Shown here: piece after piece, positions 13,141-25,546 of the stretch | Numbering within the stretch: position 1 is the first letter of the stretch | How the letters are laid out: each line of letters starts with the position of its first letter | From: Zhengitettix transpicula | Lineage: Eukaryota; Arthropoda; Insecta; Orthoptera; Tetrigidae | DNA length: 64,000 bases | Assembly: GCA_037074705.1 (NCBI GenBank) | Contig: CM073592.1 | Coordinates: 29,112,629 to 29,176,628, forward strand | Reading direction: 5' to 3' | Translations under genes and position numbers: made by a program | Notes under the pieces: generated by a model | The model's database searches: none | The model's input: only the letters and a program-made list of their open reading frames with translations | Told to the model about the DNA's origin: nothing

Positions 13141-15654
13141 AAATAACATAATCAAGTTCGCACAAACGTACTTCAATATCTCTTTCTTAGGTAGCGGAGA
13201 AATGTCTCAAGGTTCCAGAAAATAATACGCCGATGGAGCTGGGTAGTTAAAATTAATAATTTGCAGGAGAATATTGCTACAAAATAGAATATAAAATACT
13301 AACAGATTTTTATATTTTTTCAAAACTATTTTTCAAACATTTAAAAATAGAGATTGTATTTTTACGTCTGTTTATATTAAAAATAATGTCGTTTTTCGAC
13401 CAATATCAGACTATATTTTTTTTATTTATGACGTTTTTTTTAATAGGATGTGAAATTAGGTTTTAACATTTAGCATAGTTAGGTGAGTGTTTTCTTAGTT
13501 TTATTGTGTTAATAGTATAATACTTTTTGTTCAACCACTTCTATAAATTCATTGGCTTCTTGATAATACAACTTTATTTTGTACAATTTCTCAGCAGGAA
13601 AGACCTGATGACCGTAACGTTGTCATAAATAAAAAAAAAATGTCCGATATTGGTCGAAAAACTGCATTACATTTAACATTACTATGTTATTTGTTACTCA
13701 GGACACCAAGATTTATTGAGAACACAGACTAAGATTCCTCGGTACAAAAATAGCGTGACACAATAACGCAGTCATAAAATATTTTGAATTCATTCGATGC
13801 AATTCTAGAGTCGTTGATTTAAATTTAACATGACGGGATACTAAATGAAGCAGCCTGACACGAGTTACAGGATTTTGTAATCCAGACACAATGGTTTCAC
13901 CTCTCCTGATTGAATAACTCGAAGATCTCGAACAAACCGTTGTTGCTCTAATTTCGCTAAGAATAGGCGCATTAATCAGCCATTGCACAATTACGGCACG
14001 GTGCATTTATCTGGAGCGGGCAATTTGGATAATAAACGCCTTCCCACCTCCAGTTGCATCACACAACCAGAAATTCAGTTGCCCCGCCCTTGCACCTTTG
14101 AGGTCCTGGGTCTCTCGGCCGTGTGCATGTGCATTTCCTCACACGTTTGGCCTTCGTAGTGGAACGCACTCATTCTAAACTACGGTCCTCTTCGGGCCAG
14201 TTAAAATTATGGTTTTCATTAAATGACTATGTATATATCAAATGACTCTACAATTAAAATAATACCATAGCTAATTCATCTAACTTCAATTATAAGTCAT
14301 TAAACCACCTTCACATGTCATAAATATATTTCATAAAATTATTCTATTATTCAGTCAATTTCAAAATTATAGATAAAGGTTCTTTATTAAATTTAGGGAA
14401 AAGCTACATAAGGGTTATTAGTGATAATTATTTTGGTAATAATATTACGTAAAGGTTTGAGAAAAATTATTAATATATTATAGAATTAACATGAAACTTT
14501 TTCTTCTATTCTAAAAATTTTGACATTTTTGTTTTAATTACATTGCTTTAGGATCTTGGAAATAATTTAATATTGGGTTCAAAATATTTAAAAAAATTTA
14601 TTACATGATTTCTATTAAAATTTAAGGTATGTAAGCAACCATTTTTTCGTAAATATACTATTTTCTAATAACTTGATTAGGAATATCATGGTTACTCAAA
14701 GCGATTAGCAATAAAATTACTATTCGTGTGAAAGCGTGGAAATATTTGATGCAAAAGACAATAACTGTAGAAAGTGTGATGTAATTCTTAACCATATTAA
14801 ACAGTTAAATATTAATACATTGAAGATCAGTTTCATCGATAAAAATATTAATATGAAACTTTATCTTTTTGACTTATTAATTAATTCTTAAATCGTGAAA
14901 TTAAAACTTTACATTTATACATAAAATATGTTATAAATAACTTAATCTTGAACAGTATATTTTTTTTATTTAAAATGTGGTTGAGTTTGCTTCATTCCAT
15001 ATGAAGATAATTTTTTTAAAAAAATATTTTGATTGGCTATTTAATAAAAAAAATTCTTGATTTGTGACTACGATACTTACACTAAATTTTTAAATGATCT
15101 AGCATTTAATAACACGCTAAATTGAAGATCGTGAGCGTGGCGAAAACTGATCAAAATACTATTAATCAATTTACGGCTTAAAAACAAAGAATGTTCCCAT
15201 ATCTGACTTAGTATTACTCATTAAGAATAATACACAATAGGTTCTTCTCAGTCACATATTTTCTAAAAATACATAATATAAAATTTTACAAAAAAAAGAA
15301 AGACAAAAGAAACTAAATACGTAATGGTTTTCAGATTTTTGTAGCATAAAGTGATGGATAATATAGACTCACACTTTTACAAATAGTTCCGTTTTAATAG
15401 TTGAACGAAATTGATTTATTCTATTGCTACATTTATAGTTAGTTAGATTACTGTAAAAATAACGTCTATTTTATATGAAAAATCTTAAAATCAAATTATA
15501 AGACCTCCACGCTGTTACACAAATAAAAAAAATTAAATCAATAAGAAAGTAACACGACGTAAACTGGCAAATATTTTAACTAACGTCGTTTAATGTGATT
15601 ATCAAATAAATGACGAGCAGAATTATATTTTTCAGATTTGTTGCACCTCACAGA

Positions 15655-15730
15655 AAGAGTCTGACTGGGAATCGAATCCGAGCTAGGCGTGGCAGTCGGA
15701 AAGGTCAGACCTATGAATCATAGGCTACAA
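15655..15730 (-). repeat. possible tRNA-derived SINE fragment
   Basis: On the minus strand, GGATTCGATTCC resembles the RNA polymerase III B box (GGTTCGANNCC). A degenerate upstream segment may hold an A box. Similar B-box-like strings occur near 16,690 (minus) and 37,575 (plus). No tail or target duplication is clear. Confidence 0.25.
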
Positions 15731-16108
15731 ACTGAACGTGTACTTACATTTTCAATTTACAAATGATTGATGAAAAATAATCATGAGTCAGAAACGGAAA
15801 ACCCCAATGACACAGGAAACAAACAAATTCTTATAATAAAGTTGTTAAAGCTTTCAGGAATCGAACAAAGGAACTCGAGAGTCAGAGTTTGTCAATAAAA
15901 ATGTGGAATAAATGTGAAATATTGTCCGCAGTGAAAATTAATGGTGGAGATACAGAGGTTAAAGACGAAAAGTTTATAAAACCCTATAAGAAGGTTCTGT
16001 TCAGTTAAACGAATTGAAATCCATGATTGACGTAAGAATTGTGTTTACAAAAATTTAATCTAAGCGAAATATCGTTGACCAATGACGCCGATTCATATTA
16101 AAATAATA

Positions 16109-16111
<3 letters not shown>

Positions 16112-16139
<28 letters not shown>
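16112..16139. repeat. (TA)n microsatellite
   Basis: About 14 TA units, followed by scattered TATA-rich partial repeats to about 16,215. Confidence 0.9.
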
Positions 16140-16144
<5 letters not shown>

Positions 16145-17510
16145 TAATTCATATATATATATTATATATTAAAATAATATATATTAAAATTATTTTAAAA
16201 TTATATATATATAATATCTAAACTTAATGCGTCGTTTACTTCTCTAGAAATAGGAAATAGTTTAGCCTTTACTATTCTGAAACAGCTTCATTCAGTAGTA
16301 AACCTTTTATATATAACGTCATAACGCAAACTCCAGAAAACTATTTCTAACAATTTACAATTAATAGGGTCGTTATCAAAGAAATGTGTTTGGATGTCCC
16401 AAGTTTTAGTCCTTTTCCACAAAGTTTTACCAGCGTCCTAATGTTAGTGCCACAAGCTAGTTATTTTCTGTGCATATAAAAATATCCCTACCATTGATTT
16501 CTTTTTATAATGTTAATTATTTCATTTTGTCTTATTTAAAGAATATTTTTACATATTTTCGAGACAAGTTATAACTTTTTACTTATATATTTACTGTAAA
16601 ACTAGTAAAACACTGAATTTTCACGGGGAAAAAGAAACAAATGCTCGTCCTACGGGGAAATGAAAGACCGGACTGCACAAAGTGGGCATCGAACTTGCGA
16701 CTGTCGCGGAAGAAGGGTGTCTTTCGTAAGCTAGATGAGATTAAGATCTCTGGGCGCGGTGCAGCAAATGTCACATCGTCGTTACGTAACACTCCAACTG
16801 TGCGAATGACGTCATGCAGTGGACAACGGCTTCACTTAAGTCTCGCAAACACGCGAAAAATTAATCAACCCAGTAATCATCGTCCAGTAACTGTACTCAA
16901 TTCCTCTAGCAGTGTTTGAAGCCTACAATTCCTAGCGACTATACTCGGTATATTTTTTAACTGTTAATATAATAGGCGTTATAAAAATTTCGCAGTAAAG
17001 CATAAGCAGGGAATGTAGCTTGAATGGTTATTCAAAGTAAAAGCAACTCAGGAATTCACGTTATAATGACCAAAGTCGTTGCCTGTAAACAGATGTATAT
17101 GATATGGCTAATTGACGATGAAGATTGATTTTTAATGAGTCGTCTTTGCAAATACATCAACAATTTTCTCGTTTAGTTCATGTCTGAAAACCTCGCAGCG
17201 AATATTCATTTCCATCTTTCGTCGTACATGAAATCTTCGTTTAAACGTCTTACAGACAGACGTTCGGCAACTCCGCAAATCACAAACGAATCAGCATTAT
17301 TTCATGAAAGACACAATGGTCCTAAAGAAGCCGTCATCTCTTGGTTAGTTTATTTAATGTCTATTAAGGGCAGCCCTGCCAATTTGAAAATATATACAGT
17401 GGAAAGGATCCGGCTATACTGTGAAGTATTGCTAATACTATGTAACATATCAAAAATTGACCATCACTTAACAACAGTACGATTGAAAGACACTTGAAAT
17501 TTATAAATAC

Positions 17511-17515
<5 letters not shown>

Positions 17516-17554
<39 letters not shown>
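17516..17554. repeat. (TA)n microsatellite
   Basis: About 19 TA units. It creates the tyrosine/isoleucine run in the overlapping minus-strand frame, which is therefore not a gene. Confidence 0.95.
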
Positions 17555-17558
<4 letters not shown>

Positions 17559-18984
17559 CAACATCCTATTTCCATTCTACTTCAATCTAGGCTACCCGTC
17601 GTACGACTTACAAAAAAAAATTCTTTTACAGTATCTGTCCTAATGCAGTTGTGAAAAAATAATGAATAGGTTCTCCTTAAATTATCATGTTCCAATTTTA
17701 GCTCTGCTATGAAAGGTTAAACATAAAGACAATAATTATCATTTTTAACAAAGTCGCCGAATATAATTTTGTGTAAATTTATTCCGCGGAATTTACATTG
17801 AAGTGATTTAGCTAAGTTATTATAATCCTCAGGTGATTCTGTGATTCCCATCGGAATATCACAAATGTGAGACAACAGGAAAAAATTTACTCGACCAGAA
17901 AGCAAATTCGTGACTGAGTTGGAAACAAGTTTCCTCCCTTCACTAACCAACTGTTTGTTTCAACGCGGTTGTTGCTTAACAAATTGTCTTCCAGGAAATG
18001 TTGATGAGGACGTTAAGACAAGGACAACAAAGAGAAACTTACATACAGTTGACTCAAAGCGCCGTGATAAAGATTTACCTGTAAAAGAAATTAAAATTCA
18101 TGAGCGGAACACTTAACTACAATAAAACGTATTAATATAATTCTATTTAAAGACTTCTATGATCCTTTCGCTGTGAAAGGATACTTCGCAATATATTTGT
18201 ATTATACTCTAAAAATTCTGGCAGCAGGACGAAGCAAGAGGCTGATAAAAATGCGGGGGAACCCGAATTAAAGGCAAATACCCGTTCTCCACAAAATAAT
18301 TGAATAACGGCTGATGCTCAAGGGAATTCGTGGGCTGGAAGCTGCAACTAAACGTTGTAACGTAAATAAGTTATAAGAAAATGGCGATGACGTGGTCGAA
18401 AGTAATTATTTCGAAAGAGAACTGTTAAAAGATACTGAAGTTAACAACAGACGGAGTCTCGGAGAGGAGCAAAGAGGATGATAAATCATACAAAAAGCAT
18501 ATAATTTGATAGAGTAACATAGGTTGATATACGACACAGCTAACTCAAGCCAAAGTAGAAAGTTTTAGTTCGAGGACATTCGTAGTTTATAGGTTCATTT
18601 CCAGTGGCCAGCTTAACGATCGTCATGGTCTGAATGTTTTGCAAACTCTCGTCTACCTTTTTGCGACTTCAGTTTCCATTTGATCAGCAATTTAAGAAAA
18701 CATATATTTCTTATTATTAATTCAAACTGCTCCGAACACTGAGAGTAGTTTTTATTTACAATTTGCTTTTTATTGTCTTAATTTAATTAAAAACGATTTC
18801 TAAAATTTTATTTTGTAATAAATAAATAAATAATAGTTTATCGATTCACCTCACCTCCGTCAGAAATCAGCTTTTAATGACTATTTACATCTTTCTTACA
18901 TCTCAATAAGTAAGATTATTAGAAAATTAGAAACCGCGCATAGCTATTTCCTGATCATATTCTCTTATATACATTCAAAATTAA

Positions 18985-19367
18985 GGTTCCCACAAGCCGA
19001 GGCACCTCGGCCTGTTTTGAGAGGTGTATGTTCCGGGGTCGCAGACCTTGGACATACGGTAAGAGTTGTCCACTATTCCCATTGGAATAGTCGGCCAGCT
19101 GCCTCCTAAACTGGTCGAGGCACTGAGAAGGGAATACTGCGTCCATACGGCAAACTCCTCTCCCGCTATCGGAAGGGCGTGGGACAAGTACCCAATGCCT
19201 AGGGTTTTCCCTGCATTTCTTTAGGCGAATGCCGGGTAGGATCCTTAAAATATAGCCCGGGGGCCCTAGTTAACCCTTGGCTACCTTCCTCTACCCTTCC
19301 GCATCCCCCCTTCAAATCCCTTCCTATGCTATTAAAGGGGAGTTGCCCAACGTGGATCACCCTAAAA
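18985..19367 (-). repeat. GC-rich dispersed repeat, copy R1
   Basis: Read on the minus strand the copy opens with GTGATCCACGTTGGGCAACT and ends near CATACACCTCTCAAAACAGG. It shares long stretches with R2 (34,763-35,145, plus) and R3 (38,661-39,007, minus). Shared blocks include the GGGGGGATGCGGAAGGG-like block, the CCCGGGC block, and the segment around CCACGCCCTTCCGATGGCGG. It has far higher GC than its surroundings and no intact ORF common to the copies. Class unknown; possibly a SINE or a transposon fragment. Confidence 0.75.
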
Positions 19368-20556
19368 AAAACGAAACTCAAAACTACAAAATGGAACTAA
19401 TTGAAGAGAGATCGGATTATGTTATTTCCGTTACAAAATCAATCTGGTGAAGCTTCGGTTCATTGGTATTACAGATGGACACAGTGTGAATGAAAGTAAT
19501 TATTTTTACAAGTTAATGTGAATTAAAGAAACGCAACGGATGTTAAATATTTCAGGTCTCCTGAGTTTTATGACTGAGAACGTTTATCAGGGTCAGTTAC
19601 AAGTGGAATGAAATCCCACTGCAAATGATTCCGAGCTGGTTTAGTCGCACACGGAAATTAATATTCATGTTGTCGGAGAAAACAGACGATACCCGTATAG
19701 CAAAGATGTTGAAAGAAGCACAATGTATGGATGTAGAACGGATTGAGTCTTCGGATGAGATGAACTGAATCACAATCGGCTACGTTGCACGTGCGTAGGA
19801 TCGTCCCCTACTTTATCAAGTGTAAGATGTGATCAAACTAGAGAAACATAATTTTTTTTAAACATTATAAATAAAATTGTTCGACGTCATATTCACGTTG
19901 CTGAATGTCTGCGACGGAATCAATATTAGGGATTTTCTATTAATTTCGTAGCATCGCTCTTCATAAAGTGACTATTTTAAAAATATAATTTAATTTTGAA
20001 TAAAACATATTTCCATTAATACAATAGATTTGTATATTAATCGAATACAAATATTAATTAAGGACTGAGTTTAACGTCTTAAAAACAGAAACTAAGCAGA
20101 AGACGCAACGAACGAGGTTTTCTATTTTTTAAAAAATAGGAATGCATTTACGACAAAGAGTGTTTTTTTTGTTGATAATTGTAAATTATCGTCGAGTAGT
20201 AATATATGTTAAGGTGCGACGTTTCTGGCGATAAGCGTCGCGAAATGGCTTACCATGTCCTTGAAGGCGAGTTCACCTACGTAAAGCTAAGCTACGTACA
20301 CAGCATAAATCCTCTCCCTCTCTCCTTTCCATTAGACCCACAGATATTTCCTTATATAAAAAAACCCAACATCTTTATTATCCTGTTTGAAAGTGCTACC
20401 AAAATGGCTGAATCAAAAGCTTACGGTTAGGAAAATTTTAATTAAAAATGATCTGGTATTTCAGAAATAATAATTCATGCTCAGATAAGCCCGAAAAATA
20501 TATATAATAAGGTTTAAATAAATTACAATCACAAAAAAAATTAATTGCAAAATTAC
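19368..20556. other. gene-free region
   Basis: AT-rich sequence with no supportable gene, RNA or repeat structure. Confidence 0.5.
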
Positions 20557-20589
20557 GACGTTTCTCCCGTAATATTAGAAACTCTTCAG
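20557..20589 (-). other. hammerhead-like RNA module (degenerate)
   Basis: On the minus strand CTGAAGA is followed by an imperfect stem II (only part of the arms pair), then GAAAC and GTC. The core boxes are intact but stems I and II are weak, so this is probably a fossil copy. Confidence 0.35.
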
Positions 20590-21038
20590 AGTTTAATAAT
20601 TAGGAGATCTTGAAACTAAATATTAAATTAATTTCATTATTGTTATGATGTTGTGGAATATTCCGATGAATATTAAAATGAAACAGATAAAAATTTTATG
20701 ATGCAACTGTAATTTTATTAAGCCATATTTGCATATTTTTTCTGTCTTCTCTGGCCAGTAATTATTATATTATAAAATAGAATTTTTCCGTAAATAATTC
20801 CTTAATAAAGCTGATGCAGCTTTTTTTTACGTAAACTGGTAGGAGAGAGAAAAAACAGCAGTTTACAAAGTAAAGTAAAGTAAAGGTCCTTCTCTATGTA
20901 AACGTAAATGCCGGCAAATGTCTTGTAGACAGATGTAATTGTCTATTTTAGAAAGATGAGTCATCAATTTTTCCCCACATTTCGCGGCTCTATGCAACAT
21001 AATGTCTCACACCTGCGTCTGTAGTGAAAAGTAGGCCT
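20590..21038. other. gene-free region
   Basis: AT-rich sequence. Nothing recognisable apart from short AAAGT repeats near 20,870. Confidence 0.5.
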
Positions 21039-21060
21039 ATATATATATATATATATATAT
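21039..21060. repeat. (TA)n microsatellite, insertion target
   Basis: TA units directly abut the left LTR. The TA run resumes after the right LTR at 25,373, showing that the retrotransposon inserted into a TA microsatellite. Confidence 0.9.
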
Positions 21061-21847
21061 TGTAATAATTAGATTATGAACGACTAAAGGCTGTTGCTGA
21101 ATAAAAGGATTTATGTGAAACAATTTCACAAAATTTATTCTTTGAAGTTAAAACACAATATAAAAATTTACACAATAATATTTAAAATCTCAGGGTCTTT
21201 ACTGGGTTTGATAAATGGGTGAATTGAATTTAACTTATCTAACAAAACAATTAAAGAAAAGAAATAATTAAAGAAAAGAAATAATTGAAGAACGATCTGA
21301 CGTATCTTAATGAAATGGTTTACAAATAAATTTAGAGTTCTTTTACTTACGGCCGACCAGGTCTCAATTTTGGGGTTTTCTGTGCACACGTTTTTGGGGA
21401 TATCACTGAATTTAAATTGGTTACAAAACACTTGTCGAAACTTTTGGGTCTCTCTTCTGGAAACTGGAAACTGCAACTCCTTCCGGATTAATGATTAGAT
21501 GGATTGTTAACAACTTCCTCTCGATGACATTTGCAACAGTCTTTACTTGTGAAATTTTTACTGCGGCAGGAAATTATTAGGTTACTGCTTTTGGCTTTAC
21601 TTATTGAGAAACTTTCCTGTAACCTTTATTATAGACTGAAAAACTTTTTGTTCAATTTTAACTTGGAACCTTTTCGTTTCGCTCCTCCTCGCTGACTGTG
21701 TGTTCGTCTCGTAGAATTTTGCCTGCGTATATCTCAACAATGGTTCTATTGACTCGCCGCCCTGTGTCGCGGTGTACGCTTTATATAGTCTAATACTGAG
21801 TTCTTTACTTTGCAATTACAACAATGGATTAATTACTAATTACTACA
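21061..21847 (-). repeat. 3' LTR of copy C (minus-strand sense)
   Basis: A 787-bp direct repeat of 24,576-25,372 with TG...CA ends. On the minus strand it carries an AATAAA signal near 21,140. Upstream of it in that sense lies a GGAATTTGGGGCG stretch, which may be the polypurine-type second-strand primer. Confidence 0.85.
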
Positions 21848-22319
21848 TTACGCCCCAAATTCCGTTTGAGAAAGGAAATGTCTGGACTTTACTCTTCGAA
21901 AACTGAATTTTATTCTTTTCTCTCTTCTACAATTTTGCCCTAATTTGTCAGATCGCTCGGAAACTTATACCTAATTACCATTTATTTAAAAGATTTACAC
22001 ATTCCCATCAAATATTGGTGCAACTTATTATTTGTTTGATTATCCAAATGGTCTAGATCCTACAATTTATTACGGTTTGAAATTAATTGTGCATTCCTTA
22101 AAACTAATGCCATAAAATAAAATTATATTTTTTTTAAAAAAAAAAAAAAAATTTTTTTTTTAATAATCTTTAATTAACTTAATTTAAATTCATTTAATTT
22201 ATAATTATTATTCCTCTTAAACATCAATGCTGTCACTTAATCTGAAATAAGCTTTGACCTACTTTCTCCAGATGTCAGCTGTTGTTTTGTTTACATCTAC
22301 CTCCCTCCAATTTTCAACT

Positions 22320-22870
22320 GTCTCACGTGACAACAGCACAGTGCCACGCCCCCTTTTCTTTACACAACAAATATTACTTGAGACATCACATCTTCTACAT
22401 CTACACAAAATTTAAAATCAACCACGTAACAGCTTGAACATGCCACGCCCCTTTTTCTCTGCATATTAACCTATGTTCAATCATCATCATAACATCTACT
22501 TCAATACTCAAATTAAATTCACTCATGTGACAGCTTAACATGCCACGCCCCTTTTTTTCCTGCATATTAGCCTATGTTCAATCATAAACATCACATCTAC
22601 TTCAATACTTAAATTAAATTCACTCATGTGACAGCTTAACATGCCACGCCCCTTTTTCTCTTTTCCAACATTTAATTTACATTTCTTAAAATTATCTTAA
22701 ACTATTTCATCTTATGTGACAGCATAAACATGCCACGCCCCTTTTCTCTTTTTCAACATTTAATTTATCTCTTAAAATTTATCTTTAAGTATTTCATCTT
22801 AATTCTACACCTTCTCCTCTATTTACACTAAACTTCTTAAACATGCCACTCCCCTTCTTCTCCAACATCA
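22320..22870. repeat. about 100-bp tandem repeats inside LTR element
   Basis: Six units are marked by GCCACGCCCC or a variant at about 22,341, 22,439, 22,539, 22,640, 22,729 and 22,841, with a spacing of 89-112 bp. They lie between the stop of the internal ORF and the 3' LTR (minus sense). Confidence 0.75.
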
Positions 22871-22881
22871 CCATCTTTAAT

Positions 22882-24309
22882 CTATCCTGTATCTCTAAAC
22901 TCAAATATGCCTTGGCCTGCATTCTGCCAGAATTCTCCAGCTGTTCCATGTTTACATTTGATCAGCTGTACTTTATTTTCGTCTTTCTCCCCTCCATTCA
23001 CCAATGTTAAAATCTTATTTCCAAATTCTATGTTTAAATAACATTCAATATGTCCCACAACTTGTTTCAAATTCTTAAATCCCATCTGTTTTATCATCAT
23101 CAATTGTATTTCGATATTTCTCAATGTTTTCATAGCAATACTCCCAGCAGCTGTTCCCACTTCATCCTTGTAAACAAACATTTCTATCATATTTTGATTC
23201 ACAACACCTCCCTGTAATTCTTCTATTCTTTCATAATTTTCTACTTCAGTAACATCTGCCCCTATCTCACCTCTTTCTCCCACTATTTCATCTTTCTGTT
23301 CATCAACACCTTCAATATTTAACCCATTAATCTCTCCTTCAACATCATCAGCCTTATGCTCTAACAAAATTAAATTCCTTTCAGCATCTTCCTTAACTAC
23401 CACTTCCATTTCATCTACATTTTCATTATATTTCTCCTCCCATAACCCCACTTTATTTTCTACTTCCTTTCCACTAACTATCACTTCTATTTCATTAACA
23501 TTTTCATCATACTTAACCTCCAATAACCCCACTTTATTCTCTTCCACCTTTTCACTAACTATCACTTCTATTTCATTAACATTTTCATCATATTTCTCCT
23601 CCCATAACCCCACTTTATTCTCTTCCACCTTTTCACTAACTATAACTTCTATTTCATTAACATTTTCATCATCCTTAAGCTCCAATAACCCCACTTTATT
23701 TGCTACTTCACATGTTTCAATTTCAATGTTTACATCTTTGTTTACTTTTTCTACACCATCTGCACTGCCCACTTTAATATTCTCAATAGTTTTATCATTT
23801 CCTTCATTATTTTCATTTCTCCATTCTCTTACTTCTGCTGCTAACCTCTCATAATTCCTCCTACATTCCACTTTAGATTCCTTTATTTCGGCCTTTAATT
23901 CTACTATGCTTTTATTATTCTCCTCCATAACTTTATCCATCTTTTTATCCAAATTTTCCCCTTTTTCACTCAAATCTGCTAAATTTTTATTTAGTTGCTC
24001 CAATTTCTGATCATTTTTATCCCCTTTTGCACTCAAATCTGCTATATTTTTATTGATATCTGCTAAATTTCTATTATTTTCAGCTCTAAACTCTGCTAAA
24101 TTTCTATCCCCTTTTTCACTCAAATCTGCTAAATTTCTATCCCCTTTTTCACTCAAATCTGCTAAATTTTTATCATTTTTCATACCCATTTCTACTACCT
24201 TTTTATTCATTTCTGCTAAATTTTTATTCAATTTTTCTAAATACTCTAATATCATGCTTCCACTATCTCCTCCCATTTTTCTCTGTGAATTATTAACTCT
24301 AGAGCCCAT
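22882..24309 (-). CDS. coiled-coil, repeat-rich ORF of LTR element (gag-position)
   Basis: A 475-residue frame starting MGSRVNNSQRKMGG, 267 bp inside the 5' LTR, where gag is normally placed. Residues about 25-125 are 12-14-residue repeats of the form KNLADLSEKGD, strongly heptad-like and predicted to form a coiled coil. Residues about 200-320 are three to four tandem repeats of about 30 residues built on ENKVGLWEEKYDENVNEIEV. I see no CCHC zinc knuckle, aspartic protease motif or capsid signature. It is very rich in Glu, Lys and Asn. I infer a gag-derived or accessory protein that forms oligomers. The intact long frame in a non-autonomous element suggests it was kept by selection until recently. 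Function is otherwise unknown. Confidence 0.6.
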   Translation of the reverse strand: MGSRVNNSQRKMGGDSGSMILEYLEKLNKNLAEMNKKVVEMGMKNDKNLADLSEKGDRNLADLSEKGDRNLAEFRAENNRNLADINKNIADLSAKGDKNDQKLEQLNKNLADLSEKGENLDKKMDKVMEENNKSIVELKAEIKESKVECRRNYERLAAEVREWRNENNEGNDKTIENIKVGSADGVEKVNKDVNIEIETCEVANKVGLLELKDDENVNEIEVIVSEKVEENKVGLWEEKYDENVNEIEVIVSEKVEENKVGLLEVKYDENVNEIEVIVSGKEVENKVGLWEEKYNENVDEMEVVVKEDAERNLILLEHKADDVEGEINGLNIEGVDEQKDEIVGERGEIGADVTEVENYERIEELQGGVVNQNMIEMFVYKDEVGTAAGSIAMKTLRNIEIQLMMIKQMGFKNLKQVVGHIECYLNIEFGNKILTLVNGGEKDENKVQLIKCKHGTAGEFWQNAGQGIFEFRDTG

Positions 24310-24554
24310 TTTCTCTATATTAAATTTAACTTAAAAAAAACTACTAAACTTAAACAACTATCTTTAACTTTAAATGCACATTTAATCATTTTTCTTTCTT
24401 TTCAATAACCCTCTAACTTTCACACGCGTAAAATTCATTTCCAAAAATTTCATGCACATCCTATCCAAATTAAAATACTTTCTTGCACCAATACCGAGGT
24501 TTGTCAGATTTCGTTCTTTAATTATTTTTCTACCCTATTTATCAAAAAATCGTG

Positions 24555-24573
24555 CCACACGTTGATGCGCCAA
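24555..24573 (-). other. putative primer-binding site
   Basis: Two bases inside the 5' LTR the minus strand reads TTGGCGCATCAACGTGTGG. It resembles a tRNA-Lys-type primer-binding site (TGGCGCCCAACGTGG) with changes. Copies A and B carry TTGGCGTCGTCAACGTGTG next to LTR-like ends, which supports a shared priming site in this element group. Confidence 0.5.
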
Positions 24574-24575
24574 TT

Positions 24576-25372
24576 TGTAATAATTAGATTATGAACGACT
24601 AAAGGCTGTTGCTGAATAAAAGGATTTATGTGAAACAATTTAACAAAATTTATTCTTTGAAGTTAAAACACAATATAAAAATTTACACAATAATATTTAA
24701 AATCTCAGGGTCTTTACTGGGTTTGATAAATGGGTGAATTGAATTTAACTTATCTAACAAAACAATTAAAGAAAAGAAATAATTAAAGAAAAGAAATAAT
24801 TGAAGAACGATCTGACGTATCTTAATGAAATGGTTTACAAATAAATTTAGAGTTCTTTTACTTACGGCCGACCAGGTCTCAATTTTGGGGTTTTCTGTGC
24901 ACAAGTTTTTGGGGATATCACTGAATTTAAATTGGTTACAAAACACTTGTCGAAACTTTTGGGTCTCTCTTCTGGAAACTGGAAACTGCAACTCCTTCCG
25001 GATTAATGATTAGATGGATTGTTAACAACTTCCTCTCGATGACATTTGCAACAGTCTTTACTTGTGAAATTTTTACTGCGGCAGGAAATTATTAGGTTAC
25101 TGCTTTTGGCTTTACATATTGAGAAACTTTCCTGTAACCTTTACTTGATCGAATTATAGACTGAAAAACTTTTTGTTCAATTTTAACTTGGAATTTTTTC
25201 GTTTCGCTCCTCCTCGCTGACTGTGTGTTCGTCTCGTAGAATTTTGCCTGCGTATATCTCAACAATGGTTCTATTGACTCGCCGCCCTGTGTCGCGGTGT
25301 ACGCTTTATATAGTCTAATAATGAGTTCTTTACTTTGCAATTACAACAATGGATTAATTACTAATTACTACA
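24576..25372 (-). repeat. 5' LTR of copy C (minus-strand sense)
   Basis: A 797-bp copy of the other LTR. It holds 10 extra bases near 25,145 and scattered single-base differences. It should provide the promoter for the internal ORF, whose start codon is 267 bp downstream. Confidence 0.85.
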
Positions 25373-25546
25373 ATATATATATTAAAAAATAATTTGAAAA
25401 ATTTTAGAAACTTATCGATTGAAATATGATTTCTAGACTTCTAGCCTTTTATTAGGCAGTCTTGTTAACTATCGTTAGGTTATGTTGAGCAACATTTTTT
25501 TTAATAGTTAAGCTACTTCAAGAATTTAAAATTTTTAATTAAATTA

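Larger units (their letters stand above)
7617..18984. other. long gene-free region
   Basis: About 11 kb without a supportable gene. It holds AT-rich sequence, microsatellites, a few GC-richer islands (8,870-9,030; 10,040-10,340; 12,880-13,180; 14,020-14,200) and tRNA-like fragments near 15,670 and 16,690. Open frames in the islands run on both strands at once and show no domain I recognise. The frame 8,697-8,987 ends in an arginine-rich stretch but is not recognisable. Confidence 0.5.
21061..25372 (-). mobile_element. non-autonomous LTR retrotransposon (copy C)
   Basis: Two near-identical direct repeats of 787 and 797 bp enclose a 2,728-bp interior. Both repeats start TGTAATAATTAG and end ATTACTACA, and the element is flanked by ATAT target duplications. 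A primer-binding-like site next to the right LTR and a coiled-coil ORF reading leftward show that transcription runs on the minus strand. There is no protease, reverse transcriptase, RNase H or integrase, so it must rely on another element for mobility. The LTRs differ by a 10-bp indel and a few substitutions, which suggests a fairly recent insertion. Confidence 0.85.

Noticed and set aside
21168..21815. Short frames repeated in both LTRs
   Set aside because: They lie within LTR sequence and duplicate because the LTRs do. They are not genes.
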